Shown: piece after piece, positions 26,896 through 36,065 of the stretch
Position numbering within the stretch: position 1 is the first letter of the stretch
Layout of the letters: each line of letters opens with the position of its first letter
DNA from: Pelomonas lactea
GTDB taxonomy: Bacteria; Pseudomonadota; Gammaproteobacteria; Burkholderiales; Burkholderiaceae_C
Assembly: GCF_043555885.1 (NCBI RefSeq)
Contig: NZ_JBIGHX010000013.1
Location: 1-64,000 of the forward strand
Length of the DNA: 64,000 nucleotides
Direction of reading: 5' to 3'
Program-made: the position numbers and the translations under genes
Notes under the pieces: generated by a model
The model's database searches: none
Told to the model about the DNA's origin: nothing
Seen by the model: only the letters and a program-made list of their open reading frames with translations

Positions 26896-28796
26896 AGCAC
26901 CGCTCCCCGGCCCCAGCGCAGCGTGTCGCGCATCAGCTCGCCGCGCGAACTGGAGGTCAGCACGGTCTGCACCGCGGTGTTGATGGACGCGTAGCGCCGG
27001 AAGAAGCGCCCCAGCACGCAGCCCAGCAGGTAGGCGCTGCCACCCTGGAAGGCGCGCTCGTCCACCTCCACCTCCACCTCCAGCGTGCGCCCGTAGGTGA
27101 TGCGGCTGTGGAAGGACTTGCCGCGCTCGCTGCCCTCGGCCTCGGGCAGGCGGCGCACGCGCGGCGTGACGCGCACGTGGCGGATGCCCTCGATCTGGCG
27201 CTGCGCCGCGGCGTCCTGGCTGTGGGCGTACAGACCCAGCAGCGTGCGCAGCGCGGCGGCGCCCTGGTCGGGGTCGGTGTCGCTGAGCGACAGGTGATTG
27301 AGGCTGAGGTGGTTGACCAGCTGCCACACATGCGAGGCGTCGCGCCCGCGCTGGGCCGGCTTGCTGGGGCCGGACAGCACGCGCACGCTGTCCACCGGCG
27401 CCGTCACCTCGAGGATGAAGTCCGTGCGGCCGACACCCACCGCCAGGTGCAGCGGCAGGTCGCGGTTGGTGCACAAGGCCTTGACGGCCAGCTGGCGCAG
27501 CCCGGCAGGCAGCGGCGCCTCGCGCGGGTCGACAAGGCTGAGGAAGACCTCGGCGCCGACGTAGCTGGAGCGCGGCCCGAGCTTGCGCTGACGCTCGGAC
27601 AGCACGCGCGGCTCGCGCTGCTGGCAGTAATAGGCCTGCTGACCCCGGCCTTCGGTGTGGAAGGCCGAGTACAGCGGCAGGAACTCCTGCTCGCTGTCGC
27701 TGCCGGTGCCGTAGCCGTGCACCTGCTCGACCTCGAACACCTCGTAGTCCATCGGGTGGGCGACATCGGGCACGACGTGGAACTCGTGCATGCCCTCGCG
27801 CACGGCGATGCGGTCGCAGCGGTGCGGGAACAGGTTGATGGCCGGCGTGCAGTGCAGCGCGATGCTGCTGGCGTCCAGCACGCCCTCCAGCTGCGTGTCG
27901 CCCTGGTCGAGCAGGAACAGCAGCTCGACCTCCTGCGCCGGCCGCCCGGCGATGGCGGCGTCCAGCCCCTGCAGACGCGCGAACAGGAAGCGCTCCGGCA
28001 GCGCGAAGTACTCCTGCAGCAGCCGGTAGCCCTCGAAGCTGCGCGGCTCGTCCGGCAGCAGGCCCTCGGCGGTCTCGAAGCCCAGCGGCTGCAGCTGGCG
28101 CGCGTCCACCCACGACTGCCATGTGCCGCTGCCGCCGGCCGGGCGCACCAGCACCGCCAGCGTGTGGCCCAGCACGCGCTCGTGCAGCTTGAAGGCCACG
28201 CCGGCCTGGCCGCTGAAATGCAGGTCCAGCTGCGACAGCTTGAGCTGGTGCAGCCCCAGCGCCCCGACGGCGGCCAGCCGCACACGGATGCCCGCGCGCG
28301 CGCGGCTGCCGCTCAGTTGCGGTGGCAGGCCGGCGTCGGCGACGTGGCTGAGGTACTGCACCTCGCGCACCTCCAGCGGCCACAGCCGCACCGGGTGCGC
28401 GGTGCGGAAGCGGCAGGCCGTCTCCTCGCCCTTGCCCAGCAGCCCGCGCAGCTCCGTGCCACGCGCCACCTCGGGGCCCTCGGCCAGCGCCGGGTCGGCC
28501 AGGTTGGGCTGCAGCCGCACGATGGCCATGGACGGCACAGGCGCGAGGAAGTTCGGGTAGCAGATCTCCAGCAGACGGTCCGTGAAGCGCGGGAACTCGG
28601 CATCCAGCCGCAGCTGCACGCGCGCCGCCAGGAAGGCGAAGCCCTCCAGCAGGCGCTCGACGTAGGGGTCGGTGACCTGCAGGCCGTCCATGCTGAGGCG
28701 GCCGGCGATCTTGGGGTACTGGCGCGCGAACTCCTGGCCCATCTCCTTGAGGTGGCCCAGTTCGCGTTCGTAGAGTTCCAGCAGGCGCGGGTCCAT
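26892..28796 (-). CDS. tssF: T6SS baseplate protein TssF
   Basis: 634-residue TssF, the main wedge protein of the T6SS baseplate. The N-terminus MDPRLLELYERELGHLKEMG and the following DPYVERLLEGFAFLAARVQ are the family signature, and the C-terminus has INTAVQTVLTSSSRGE. ATG 28796 is chosen because it gives this signature and lies 5 bases after the tssE stop. Length is normal for the family. No anomaly seen. Confidence 0.96.
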   Translation of the reverse strand: MDPRLLELYERELGHLKEMGQEFARQYPKIAGRLSMDGLQVTDPYVERLLEGFAFLAARVQLRLDAEFPRFTDRLLEICYPNFLAPVPSMAIVRLQPNLADPALAEGPEVARGTELRGLLGKGEETACRFRTAHPVRLWPLEVREVQYLSHVADAGLPPQLSGSRARAGIRVRLAAVGALGLHQLKLSQLDLHFSGQAGVAFKLHERVLGHTLAVLVRPAGGSGTWQSWVDARQLQPLGFETAEGLLPDEPRSFEGYRLLQEYFALPERFLFARLQGLDAAIAGRPAQEVELLFLLDQGDTQLEGVLDASSIALHCTPAINLFPHRCDRIAVREGMHEFHVVPDVAHPMDYEVFEVEQVHGYGTGSDSEQEFLPLYSAFHTEGRGQQAYYCQQREPRVLSERQRKLGPRSSYVGAEVFLSLVDPREAPLPAGLRQLAVKALCTNRDLPLHLAVGVGRTDFILEVTAPVDSVRVLSGPSKPAQRGRDASHVWQLVNHLSLNHLSLSDTDPDQGAAALRTLLGLYAHSQDAAAQRQIEGIRHVRVTPRVRRLPEAEGSERGKSFHSRITYGRTLEVEVEVDERAFQGGSAYLLGCVLGRFFRRYASINTAVQTVLTSSSRGELMRDTLRWGRGAVL

Positions 28797-28801
28797 GGCA
28801 G

Positions 28802-29377
28802 CTAGCGGTTGAGTTCCTGGACCTGCACCTGGCCGGACTCCAGGTCCAGCTCGGTCCGCAGCACCAGCTCCAGCGGCACCGGCTGCGCCCACAGCTGGGC
28901 CGTGATGCGCATGGCGACCAGGTTGTGGTGGTGCAGCACGTCCTCGCTGAACTCGGCCTCCACGCTCAGGCTGCCGGCGATGATGCGCGGCTCGAAATCG
29001 ATGATGGCGCGGCGGATGGTGGCCTCCAGCCGCGGGATGTCCAGCGTCGAGGCCGTCAGCCCCGACAGGCACGGCAGCCCGAAGCACAGCACCGAGTTGC
29101 GCGTCAGCGGCAGCGCGTCCCAGTCCTGGAATCGGCCCAGGCGCTGCTCCTCCTCGGCGTTGTCGAGGTGGGCGCCCTGATCATTGAGCAACCAGTACGG
29201 CGCCTCGGGCCGCACGGCGTTGAACAGCCAGCGCAGGTCGCGCAGCACCGCCTGGCGCAGCGCGTGGGCATTGAGCACGCGCTGCTCGCGCGCTTCCACC
29301 TGCGTGCCGGGGTCGGTGTCGGTCAGGCGGTCGAGCAGCGACGGCTGGAGCCGGTCACGCGGAGCGGTCTGCGCCAT
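28802..29377 (-). CDS. tssE: T6SS baseplate protein TssE (gp25-like)
   Basis: 191-residue TssE, related to phage T4 gp25, which starts sheath polymerisation on the baseplate. The gp25-like core (about 45-165) includes VLCFGLPCLSGL and the IDFEPRI segment (family EPR motif), with RLEATIRRAIIDFEP just before. ATG 29377, 11 bases after tagJ, gives MAQTAPRDRLQPSLLDRL, a typical TssE start. Cytoplasmic. Confidence 0.95.
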   Translation of the reverse strand: MAQTAPRDRLQPSLLDRLTDTDPGTQVEAREQRVLNAHALRQAVLRDLRWLFNAVRPEAPYWLLNDQGAHLDNAEEEQRLGRFQDWDALPLTRNSVLCFGLPCLSGLTASTLDIPRLEATIRRAIIDFEPRIIAGSLSVEAEFSEDVLHHHNLVAMRITAQLWAQPVPLELVLRTELDLESGQVQVQELNR

Positions 29378-29388
29378 GGCCCTGGCGC

Positions 29389-30237
29389 TCAGGCGTCGGC
29401 TGCGGGAGCGGCGGCCTCGGCCTCGTCGGCGGCGTCCTGGGCGTCGAAACGCAGCTCGCGGACCTCAAGCAGCGCCGTCTCGGCCTCCGGCGTCACGAGG
29501 ATGCGCTGGCCCAGGCCGCGGTAGCTGTCACCGGCCCCCGGCAGCCACTCGGTGCGGCGGGCCATCAGCAGCGCGCCGTCGGCGTCGGCCGGCAGGTCGG
29601 GGTAGCGGTTGGGCAGCAGCGCCACCACTTCACCGCCGTTCGTGAACGACAGCTGGGCCGGCGCCCAGACGAGGTCACGCAGGTCCTCCGGCGCCTCGAT
29701 GCTGACGGCGCTCAGGTGCGCGAACGGCACCCAGTAATAGCGGCCGTTGACGATGGCCTCCAGCACCGGGCCGATCCGGCCGTCGGCGTCAGCCAGCCAG
29801 TCGAAGGCACGACCATCCATCTGCCCGGGGTTGGCAGGCGCGGCGTCGAAGGCCTGGGCGCGCAGGCTGGCCGCCAGCGCCGTTTCGCCGCGCCCGTCCT
29901 GCAGCAGCGCCTCCACCAGCATCGCCAGCCAGGGCTCGGGTTCGCCGAAGATCATCGGCACACGCCGCCCGGCGAAAACCTCGCCGCGCAGCCGCTCACA
30001 GGCGATGGCTTCGCGGTAGGTCTGCACCATCGCGAGCGCGCCGGCGTCGAGCTGGCCAGCCACGTCGAGCTGGCTCAGCGCCTTGTCCCAACGTCCAAGA
30101 ACGCACAGCAATTGGAACAGCGCCACGCGAAGCTCGGCCTTGCCGGGCTGCGCGCGCACGTCGGCCTGCAACAGCGCCAGCGCCGCCTCGGGCGTGCCGG
30201 CCTTGAGCGCCTGCTCGAAAGGGGTCGGGTTGCCCAT
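29389..30237 (-). CDS. tagJ: T6SS accessory protein TagJ (ImpE family)
   Basis: 282-residue ImpE/TagJ homologue. It has a TPR-like N-terminal half (ALKAGTPEAALALLQADVRAQP) and the family motifs NGRYYWVPFAHL and LRDLVWAPAQLSFTNGGEV in the second half. In P. aeruginosa, TagJ binds the TssB N-terminus and modulates ClpV recruitment; it is restricted to certain T6SS clades. It follows the second hcp by 3 bases. The C-terminus is an acidic Ala-rich tail. No signal peptide. Confidence 0.93.
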   Translation of the reverse strand: MGNPTPFEQALKAGTPEAALALLQADVRAQPGKAELRVALFQLLCVLGRWDKALSQLDVAGQLDAGALAMVQTYREAIACERLRGEVFAGRRVPMIFGEPEPWLAMLVEALLQDGRGETALAASLRAQAFDAAPANPGQMDGRAFDWLADADGRIGPVLEAIVNGRYYWVPFAHLSAVSIEAPEDLRDLVWAPAQLSFTNGGEVVALLPNRYPDLPADADGALLMARRTEWLPGAGDSYRGLGQRILVTPEAETALLEVRELRFDAQDAADEAEAAAPAADA

Positions 30238-30240
30238 GGG

Positions 30241-30729
30241 CTAGATCGCTTCCGCGTTGAAGGTCGTTGCGCCGCCGCCCGAACCGGAGGCATCCTGCGC
30301 CTTGTACTGGATCTCGATGGCCTTGAAGGTCAGGCTCAGCGTCTCGACCAGCAGCGCCGGCTGGGCCGGGTCGGATTGCAGGTCATAGGCCGTGATGCGG
30401 CCGTCCTTGATCTTGACCTGCATGTAGTCCAGCGGTGCAGCGCCGCCGCTGGCCTTGCGCACCGTGACGACCGCCTCGACGACGGCATCGTTGGTGCGCA
30501 TGACGCCCATCAGGGCCGTGGACGCCCGGTCCACGTCCTTGACGATCTTGACGGAATCGAACGAGGTCTTGTTGGACGGCCCCTTCGCGCCCATCGCCGT
30601 GGTGGACTTCATTCCCCAGGCGATGGAGCGGATGTCCATCTCGTCCTTGTGCTGTGCGTCGGCGCTCTCGCCCTTGATGACGCCGCCCTTCAGGCTCTTG
30701 AGGCGCAAAAAAATATCACTCTTGGCCAT
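30241..30729 (-). CDS. hcp: Hcp-family tube protein, second paralogue
   Basis: 162-residue Hcp, the hexameric ring subunit of the T6SS inner tube. The start MAKSDIFLRLKSLKGGVIKG and the DAQHKDEMDI segment match the family, and the C-terminal strand LSLTFKAIEIQYKAQD is present. It differs strongly from the upstream Hcp (different loop near residue 45 and different C-terminus), so it is not a recent duplicate. It may form mixed or alternative tubes, or carry particular cargo in its lumen. It is 63 bases downstream of the first hcp, with a hairpin in between, and directly precedes tagJ. Confidence 0.94.
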   Translation of the reverse strand: MAKSDIFLRLKSLKGGVIKGESADAQHKDEMDIRSIAWGMKSTTAMGAKGPSNKTSFDSVKIVKDVDRASTALMGVMRTNDAVVEAVVTVRKASGGAAPLDYMQVKIKDGRITAYDLQSDPAQPALLVETLSLTFKAIEIQYKAQDASGSGGGATTFNAEAI

Positions 30730-30750
30730 GCCTTGCTCGCAGCTTTAGCA

Positions 30751-30769
30751 GGCGCAACGGGGTTGCGCC
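30751..30769 (-). other. Perfect hairpin between the two hcp genes
   Basis: GGCGCAAC (30751-30758) pairs perfectly with GTTGCGCC (30762-30769), with a 3-base loop. It begins 23 bases after the stop of the first hcp. No T-tract follows. It could protect the 3' end of the upstream hcp mRNA or partly terminate, giving more Hcp than downstream proteins. Role is inference. Confidence 0.5.
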
Positions 30770-30792
30770 GATCACAGCACAGGGTCAGGTCA

Positions 30793-31275
30793 TCAAGCGT
30801 CGGTGTTCTGCTTGATGTCCCACTTGGCGGTCTTGACCGCGCCCGCGGCACCGGCGGTGTCCTGCGGCGTGTACTCGTAGGTGAACTTGGCGAAGTTCAG
30901 CGTGATGTTCTCGGTCAGGCGGTCTTCGCCACCCGAGCCACCTTCCTGCACGCTGGTGACCAGCACTTCTTCCAGCTTGATCTTGATGTACTCCAGCGGC
31001 TTGCCGCCGGCCTTGCGCACGGTCAGCTTGGCTTCCTTGAAGTGCTTGCCGGAGCAGGCGGCCTGGATCAGCGCATGGCTGGCCGAGTCGATGTACTTGG
31101 TGATGGAGATGTCATTCACGTTGACCTTGCCGGCACCGCCGCCGCCGCCCACGTGGGTGGTGCCGCTGTTGCTCAGCGACCAGCTCCAGGCCAGCACATC
31201 GATCTCGTCCTTGTGGGCCTTGTCGGCGGACTCACCCTTGATGTCGCCGATCTTGATGAACATGTCTACAGCCAT
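30793..31275 (-). CDS. hcp: Hcp tube protein, first paralogue
   Basis: 160-residue Hcp, the main candidate for the tube subunit because it directly follows tssC. The start MAVDMFIKIGDIKGESADKAHKDEID is the Hcp signature. A glycine-rich loop (HVGGGGGAG, about 42-50) and the closing strand FAKFTYEYTPQD are present. ATG 31275 has AGGAG 6 bases upstream, a strong ribosome-binding site, consistent with high expression; the longer start at 31302 would not use it. The protein has no signal peptide, as expected. Confidence 0.96.
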   Translation of the reverse strand: MAVDMFIKIGDIKGESADKAHKDEIDVLAWSWSLSNSGTTHVGGGGGAGKVNVNDISITKYIDSASHALIQAACSGKHFKEAKLTVRKAGGKPLEYIKIKLEEVLVTSVQEGGSGGEDRLTENITLNFAKFTYEYTPQDTAGAAGAVKTAKWDIKQNTDA

Positions 31276-31342
31276 ATCGCTCTCCTGTGTGTGAACGGGC
31301 AATCATGAAACGCCGGCCCGGCTAGCGGCTTGCGAAAAACTC

Positions 31343-32839
31343 TCAAGCGCCCTTGGTCGATGGTAGCTTCGACACCAAGCGCAACGAAACGCTCAATCCC
31401 TCAAGTTGATAGTGGGGCCGCAGGAAGAACTTGGACTGGTAATAGCCCGGCGCTCCCTCGACTTCCTCGACGACCACCTCCGCAGCGGCCAGCGGGCGCA
31501 TGGCCTTGGTCACTTCGGAGGAGTGGGCCGGATCACCATCCACGTAGTTCATGATCCAGTTCTGCAGCCACAGCTGCATGTCGTCCCTCTCCTTGAAGGA
31601 CCCGATCTTGTCTCGCGCCATCTGTTTCAGGTAGTGCGCAAAACGACTGGTTGCAAAGATGTACGGCAGGTTGGCCGCCAGCCGTGCGTTGGCGGTCGCG
31701 TCGGGGTCGTCGTACTCGGCCGGCTTGTGCAGCGACTGCGCACCGATGAAGGCGGCGAAGTCGCTGTTCTTCTTGTGCACCAGCGGCATGAAGCCGGCAC
31801 GGGCCAGCTCGGCCTCGCGGCGGTCGGAGATGGCGATCTCGGTCGGGCACTTCATGTCCACGCCGCCGTCGTCAGTCGGGAAGGTGTGGGCCGGCAGGTT
31901 CTGCACGGCGCCGCCGGACTCGATGCCGCGGATGCGCGTGCACCAGCCGTACTCCTTGAAGGCGCGGTTGATGTTGACGGCCATCGCATACGACGCATTG
32001 GCCCACGAGAAGCGGCTGTGGTCCTGCCCGCCGGTGTCTTCCTCGAAGTTGAACTCCTCGACCGGGTTGGCCTTGGCGCCGTAGGGCAGGCGCGCCAGGA
32101 AGCGCGGCATGGCCAGGCCGATGTACTTGGAGTCCTCCGACTCGCGCAACGAGCGCCAGGCGGCGTACTCCGGGCTGGTGAACATCTTGTTCAGGTCGCG
32201 CGGGTTGGCGAGCTCCTGCCAGGACTCCATCTGCAGGATGGTGGGCGACGCGCCGGCGATGAACGGCGTGTGCGAGGCCGCGGCGGTCTTGGCGATCTCG
32301 CCCAGCAGTTCCACGTCCGGCGGGGTCTGGTCGAAGTGGTAGTCACCCACCAGGCAGCCGAAGGGGTGGCCGCCGAACTGGCCAAACTCTTCCTCGTAGA
32401 TCTTCTTGAACAGCGGGCTCTGGTCCCAGGCCGTGCCCTTGAAGCGCTTGAGCGACTTGCCCAGCTCCGCCTTGGAGATGTTGAAGACCTTGATCTTCAA
32501 CATCTCGTCGGTTTCGGTGTTGTTGACGAGGTAGCTCAGGCCGCGCCAGGCACTCTCGAGCTTCTGGAAATCCTCGTGGTGGATGATCTTGTTGACCTGC
32601 GCCGACAGCTTCTCGTCGAGCGCCGCGATCATCTGCTCGATCGTCGCGAAGACGTCCTTGCCGACGATCTTGGACTGCGACAGGGCCTGCATGGCCAGCG
32701 TCTGCACGGCCTGTTCGACGGCATTCTTGGCGTCGTCGGTCTTGGGTTTGAACTCGCGCTGGAGCAGCGAGGCCAGGTCGCTGCCTTCAAAGGCAACGCT
32801 GGTCAGCGCGGATGCTGAGGTGGAGGATTCGGCAGCCAT
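31343..32839 (-). CDS. tssC: T6SS contractile sheath large subunit TssC
   Basis: 498-residue TssC (VipB), which with TssB forms the contractile sheath. Family features are LESAWRGLSYLV in the N-terminal third, GDYHFD, and RFAHYLKQMARDKIGSF near the C-terminus, followed by a region matching the ClpV-accessible end domain. Length is standard. ATG 32839 gives MAAESSTSASALTS. It follows tssB by 50 bases and precedes hcp by 67 bases. No anomaly. Confidence 0.97.
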   Translation of the reverse strand: MAAESSTSASALTSVAFEGSDLASLLQREFKPKTDDAKNAVEQAVQTLAMQALSQSKIVGKDVFATIEQMIAALDEKLSAQVNKIIHHEDFQKLESAWRGLSYLVNNTETDEMLKIKVFNISKAELGKSLKRFKGTAWDQSPLFKKIYEEEFGQFGGHPFGCLVGDYHFDQTPPDVELLGEIAKTAAASHTPFIAGASPTILQMESWQELANPRDLNKMFTSPEYAAWRSLRESEDSKYIGLAMPRFLARLPYGAKANPVEEFNFEEDTGGQDHSRFSWANASYAMAVNINRAFKEYGWCTRIRGIESGGAVQNLPAHTFPTDDGGVDMKCPTEIAISDRREAELARAGFMPLVHKKNSDFAAFIGAQSLHKPAEYDDPDATANARLAANLPYIFATSRFAHYLKQMARDKIGSFKERDDMQLWLQNWIMNYVDGDPAHSSEVTKAMRPLAAAEVVVEEVEGAPGYYQSKFFLRPHYQLEGLSVSLRLVSKLPSTKGA

Positions 32840-32889
32840 CGAAAGGTCCTTTCTCGTGTCTTGCTCTGCAACGGGCGCGCAGCGCCCGA

Positions 32890-33399
32890 TCAGCTGTTGC
32901 CGTCGGCGGGCTTGGCGTTGGCCGTCATGGCCTGCAGCAGCGCCGGGTCGGCCAGCAGCTTGGCGACGAGTTCCTCGGCGCCGGACTTGCCGTCCATGTA
33001 GGTGATCAGGTTGGAGAGCTGCTGGCGGGCTTCCAGCAGCTTGTTCAGCGAATCGACCTTGCGGGCCACGGCGGCCGGCGAGAAGTCGTCCATGCTCTCG
33101 AACGTCAGCTCCACCGACAGGCTGCCTTCACCGGTCAGCGCGTTGTCGACCTGGAAGGCGGCGCGCGGCTTCATGGCCTTCATGCGCGCGTCGAAGTTGT
33201 CGACATCGAACTCCAGGAACTTGCGGTCGGCCACCGGCGCCAGCGGCTCATCGGACTTGGGCTTGCCGGACAGGTCGGACAGCACGCCCATCACGAAGGG
33301 CAGCTGCACCTTCTTCTGCGAACCGTACAACTCCACGTCGTACTCGATCTGAACGCGCGGGGCGCGGTTGCGAGCGATGAATTTCTGGCTGCTACTCAT
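32890..33399 (-). CDS. tssB: T6SS contractile sheath small subunit TssB
   Basis: 169-residue TssB (VipA). The start MSSSQKFIARNRAPRVQIEYDVE and the LPFVMGVLSDLSG segment are the family signature. It interlocks with TssC to form the sheath, and its N-terminal region is the TagJ contact in clades that have TagJ, which is present here. ATG 33399, 51 bases after tssA. Cytoplasmic. Confidence 0.97.
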   Translation of the reverse strand: MSSSQKFIARNRAPRVQIEYDVELYGSQKKVQLPFVMGVLSDLSGKPKSDEPLAPVADRKFLEFDVDNFDARMKAMKPRAAFQVDNALTGEGSLSVELTFESMDDFSPAAVARKVDSLNKLLEARQQLSNLITYMDGKSGAEELVAKLLADPALLQAMTANAKPADGNS

Positions 33400-33450
33400 G
33401 ATGGTGTCTGCCTGTGGTTTGAAGAGTCATTGTTTCCCAAGTTGCCGGTC

Positions 33451-34497
33451 TCAGGAGTCCTGCGTCGTCACGGTTTCAGGGTCCACGCCCATGACGCGGG
33501 CCACCTCGGCGAGCGCGTCCGGCGCCAGCTCCTTCATCAGCTGCAGGAAGTTGTGCCCGATGAGGCTCTTGGCGCGGCGCAGCAGCAGCTGGGCCGGGTT
33601 GGTGGGTTCGTGCTGGTCCAGGTAGCGGCAGATGGCGTCGATGGCCTGGATGGCATCGGCCCGCGACTGGATGGCGCCGGGCGTGCGCGCCGCGGGACGC
33701 GCGCCGCCTGCGCTGGCGCCGTCCGCCGCAGAGTCGCCGTCGACGGACTCGCCTTCGGCCGCAGCGGCCTCCGCAGCCGGGAAGAGCTGGCCGAGTTGAT
33801 ACAGCCACTTGCTCAGCGGCGCCAGGTCCAGCCCCGGCGTGCCGGCGAGCCGGTCGTCCAGCGCCGACGACAGCGTGCCGAGCTCGGCCCGCAGTCGGGC
33901 CGGCAGTTCGGCCAGCTCCGGGGACTGCTCGTAGGCTTCCTGCAGCATCAGCGCCAGCGACTCGCGGCTGGGCGGAGATTCGTCGTCACGCGGGGCCAGC
34001 CCGCCCCAGGCGAGCTCGAAGGTGCGCCCCAGCAGCGCGCCGACGCGCCGATCGGCATAGACGGGGCTGGCGCGCAGGTCGCCCAGCAGGTACTCGGGGC
34101 TCGCGAGCGCGTTCAGCGCGTTGACCCGGGCAAAGTGGTCGCCGTCATCGGGTTCGGGGTGCAGCGCGTCCCAGTTGCCCGACACCAGGCCGTTGAGCAG
34201 ACGCAGGCCGTCGAGCAGGGCGGCCGCACCGTGCAGGCGCACGGCCGCGCGTATCCAGGGCACCGCCACGCGCAGGTCACGGGTCTCGTCCATCAGGGCC
34301 GAGGCGCGTGCGTAGACGTCGCTCCAGTCGGGCGGCTCGGCGGCGCTGTGCTGGGTCTCGGGCTTGCCGGCAGCGGCCTGCTCCAGCTCCAGGAAGGAGC
34401 CCGCATACTCGAGGTTAGGCCCGCAGGGCGTGCCATCGGCCGCCGACGATCCCAGCCAGCGTTCCACCAGTTCCTGGCGTTCCCGCACGTCGTCCAA
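33451..34497 (-). CDS. tssA: T6SS assembly protein TssA (ImpA N-terminal domain)
   Basis: 348-residue TssA, which caps baseplate and sheath growth. The ImpA_N domain covers about residues 10-130 (GPNLEYAGSFLELEQAA and VSGNWDALHPEPDDGDHFARVNAL). The linker is acidic and Ala-rich (near 240-270), and the C-terminal part contains AICRYLDQHEPTNPAQLLLRRAKSLIGHNFLQLM, seen in short TssA proteins. The start appears to be TTG 34497, preceded by GGGGGGA with a 5-base gap; GTG 34488 is an alternative. It is the first gene of the T6SS unit. Confidence 0.93.
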   Translation of the reverse strand: MDDVRERQELVERWLGSSAADGTPCGPNLEYAGSFLELEQAAAGKPETQHSAAEPPDWSDVYARASALMDETRDLRVAVPWIRAAVRLHGAAALLDGLRLLNGLVSGNWDALHPEPDDGDHFARVNALNALASPEYLLGDLRASPVYADRRVGALLGRTFELAWGGLAPRDDESPPSRESLALMLQEAYEQSPELAELPARLRAELGTLSSALDDRLAGTPGLDLAPLSKWLYQLGQLFPAAEAAAAEGESVDGDSAADGASAGGARPAARTPGAIQSRADAIQAIDAICRYLDQHEPTNPAQLLLRRAKSLIGHNFLQLMKELAPDALAEVARVMGVDPETVTTQDS

Positions 34498-34538
34498 TCT
34501 GTCCCCCCTGCGCGATGCGCATCAGCTTGTGCCGGCGC

Positions 34539-34567
34539 AGCCTATCACCGCGATCATGTCGGCTCAA
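34539..34567 (-). promoter_or_regulatory. Candidate promoter of the T6SS operon
   Basis: On the minus strand TTGAGC (34562-34567) and TAGGCT (34539-34544) are separated by exactly 17 bases. The -35 box matches 4 of 6, the -10 box 3 of 6. It would start transcription about 35 bases before tssA. The match is moderate, as expected for a regulated promoter. Confidence 0.4.
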
Positions 34568-34573
34568 TTGCCG

Positions 34574-34593
34574 GCCACCCGGTGGCGGGTGGC
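34574..34593 (-). terminator. Hairpin after the caspase gene
   Basis: GCCACCC (34574-34580) pairs with GGGTGGC (34587-34593), just after the caspase stop and before the candidate tssA promoter. There is no T-tract, so termination is uncertain. It could separate the TPS-caspase unit from the T6SS unit. Confidence 0.3.
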
Positions 34594-34600
34594 GGGCTCA

Positions 34601-36010
34601 TCACTTTCGCTTATTGTCGAGCGCCGGTGGCGGCGTGAAGCCCAGCGAACGCGCGGACTGCTCGTAGCGCGTGGCCAGTTCGTCCTGGCCGCGCGCCCGG
34701 TACAGCAGCGCGAGGTCGTAGCTGGCGATGCCGTTGCCCAGCGCGGTCGCGTACTGCAGCCAGCCTTCGTAGCGGCCACGCGCCTTGTTGACGTCCAACG
34801 CGGGGTCGACGGCGCTGTCGAGGTAGGCCTGGCCCAGCCGCTTGGCCGCATCCTTGTCGCCGCGGGCCGCGCGCTTGAAGTCGCGCTGCATGGCCGCGCT
34901 GGCGCTGGCGGGCGGCTGGAAGGAGCTGCGGTAGAGCTTGATGTCACTGCGCTGCAGCAGCTTGGCAGCCTCGCTGGAGCCTTCCAGCGCGACCATCGCC
35001 GGCTGCACGCGGCGCCCCTGGGGGAACAGCTCCAGGTAGCGGCTGGCCAGCTTGACGAGCTCGGGCGGCCAGATGCTCTGCTGGATCTGCGCCCACAGTT
35101 CCTCCTCGTCCTGCTGGCTGGACGCCGGCGCGGCCGCGTCGGCGGGCCGGGGACGCCACAGCACCGGCGCGTGGGTCTGCACGTTGTCGGCGATGAACGG
35201 GTCCTGCGCCAGCACGCGCACCGCGTTGACGGGGTGGTTGAGCATGGTCTCGCGCACGTCGCGGCGCACCAGCCGGAACATGTCGGCAAAGCTGGTTTCC
35301 TCGCCCACCGAGTTCAGCACCTTGACGAGCGAGGCGGTGTAGAAGGTGTTCTGGTTCTCGGAGTCGGGCGAGATGGCGGGCTTGCCGGCGCCGGTGGAGA
35401 ACGCGATGAGGCAACCCGGCGGCGCCTCGACCTGGTTGAGGCCGTCCTTGTCGCGCACGGCCGCGCGAATGGCGACGCGGCAGCTGTCCAGCACCGCGTA
35501 GGTGGCGCCGGCGGCGCGCGGCGCCAGCGGCCCCACGACGTCCTGGCTGAGCTCCAGGCTGCCCTTCTGCACGTCGGCCACCACGCCGGGGTTCACGCCG
35601 GCGGCGATCAGCAGGTTGCGCGCCTCGTCCTGGACGCCGTGGCCGCTGTAGTAGAAGAACACGGTCGCGTCGGGCGGCGCGGCCGCGACGACCTTGCCGA
35701 AGGCCGCGATGGCGGCGCGCGAGCGTGCCACGTCGAGGTTGAGCGCGTCGGTGACCGCGAAGCCCTTGGCCTCCAGCGCGGCCTTCAAGTCGCGCAGGTT
35801 CTTCGGGATGGGCGGCAGCTCCTGATCGGCCGGGTAGTCGCGATTGCCCAGCAGCAACGCCAGACGCACCGGCGCACCGTCGGGCCGCGGCGGCTGGGCC
35901 CGGGCCGTCGCGGCCGACGCAACCCACGCGCCGGGCATGGCCCCCAGCGCCGCGCCCCGCTTCATCAATGCGCGCCGCGCGCGTGCGCGCTGTCCCAAGC
36001 TCTCGTTCAC
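34601..36010 (-). CDS. Exported caspase-family (C14) protease
   Basis: 469-residue protein with a caspase p20-like domain (about 47-240): catalytic His124 (YYSGHGVQ) and Cys177 (VLDSCR), so the dyad is intact. The N-terminus has a twin-arginine-like ARRALMKRG followed by a hydrophobic stretch ending ATARA, suggesting Tat export to the periplasm. The C-terminal 130 residues contain Sel1/TPR-like units (AAKRLGQAYLDSA and ASYDLALLYRARGQ). The start is GTG 36010; an internal ATG at residue 16 would weaken the Tat motif. It lies 55 bases after the giant exoprotein gene and 103 bases before tssA. Processing of the exoprotein is a plausible role, but a link to T6SS cannot be excluded. Confidence 0.87.
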   Translation of the reverse strand: MNESLGQRARARRALMKRGAALGAMPGAWVASAATARAQPPRPDGAPVRLALLLGNRDYPADQELPPIPKNLRDLKAALEAKGFAVTDALNLDVARSRAAIAAFGKVVAAAPPDATVFFYYSGHGVQDEARNLLIAAGVNPGVVADVQKGSLELSQDVVGPLAPRAAGATYAVLDSCRVAIRAAVRDKDGLNQVEAPPGCLIAFSTGAGKPAISPDSENQNTFYTASLVKVLNSVGEETSFADMFRLVRRDVRETMLNHPVNAVRVLAQDPFIADNVQTHAPVLWRPRPADAAAPASSQQDEEELWAQIQQSIWPPELVKLASRYLELFPQGRRVQPAMVALEGSSEAAKLLQRSDIKLYRSSFQPPASASAAMQRDFKRAARGDKDAAKRLGQAYLDSAVDPALDVNKARGRYEGWLQYATALGNGIASYDLALLYRARGQDELATRYEQSARSLGFTPPPALDNKRK

Positions 36011-36065
36011 GTCACTGCCTTTTCTCGCTGCGAGCGCCGATCTTGCCAGACGCCCAGGTCATGCC

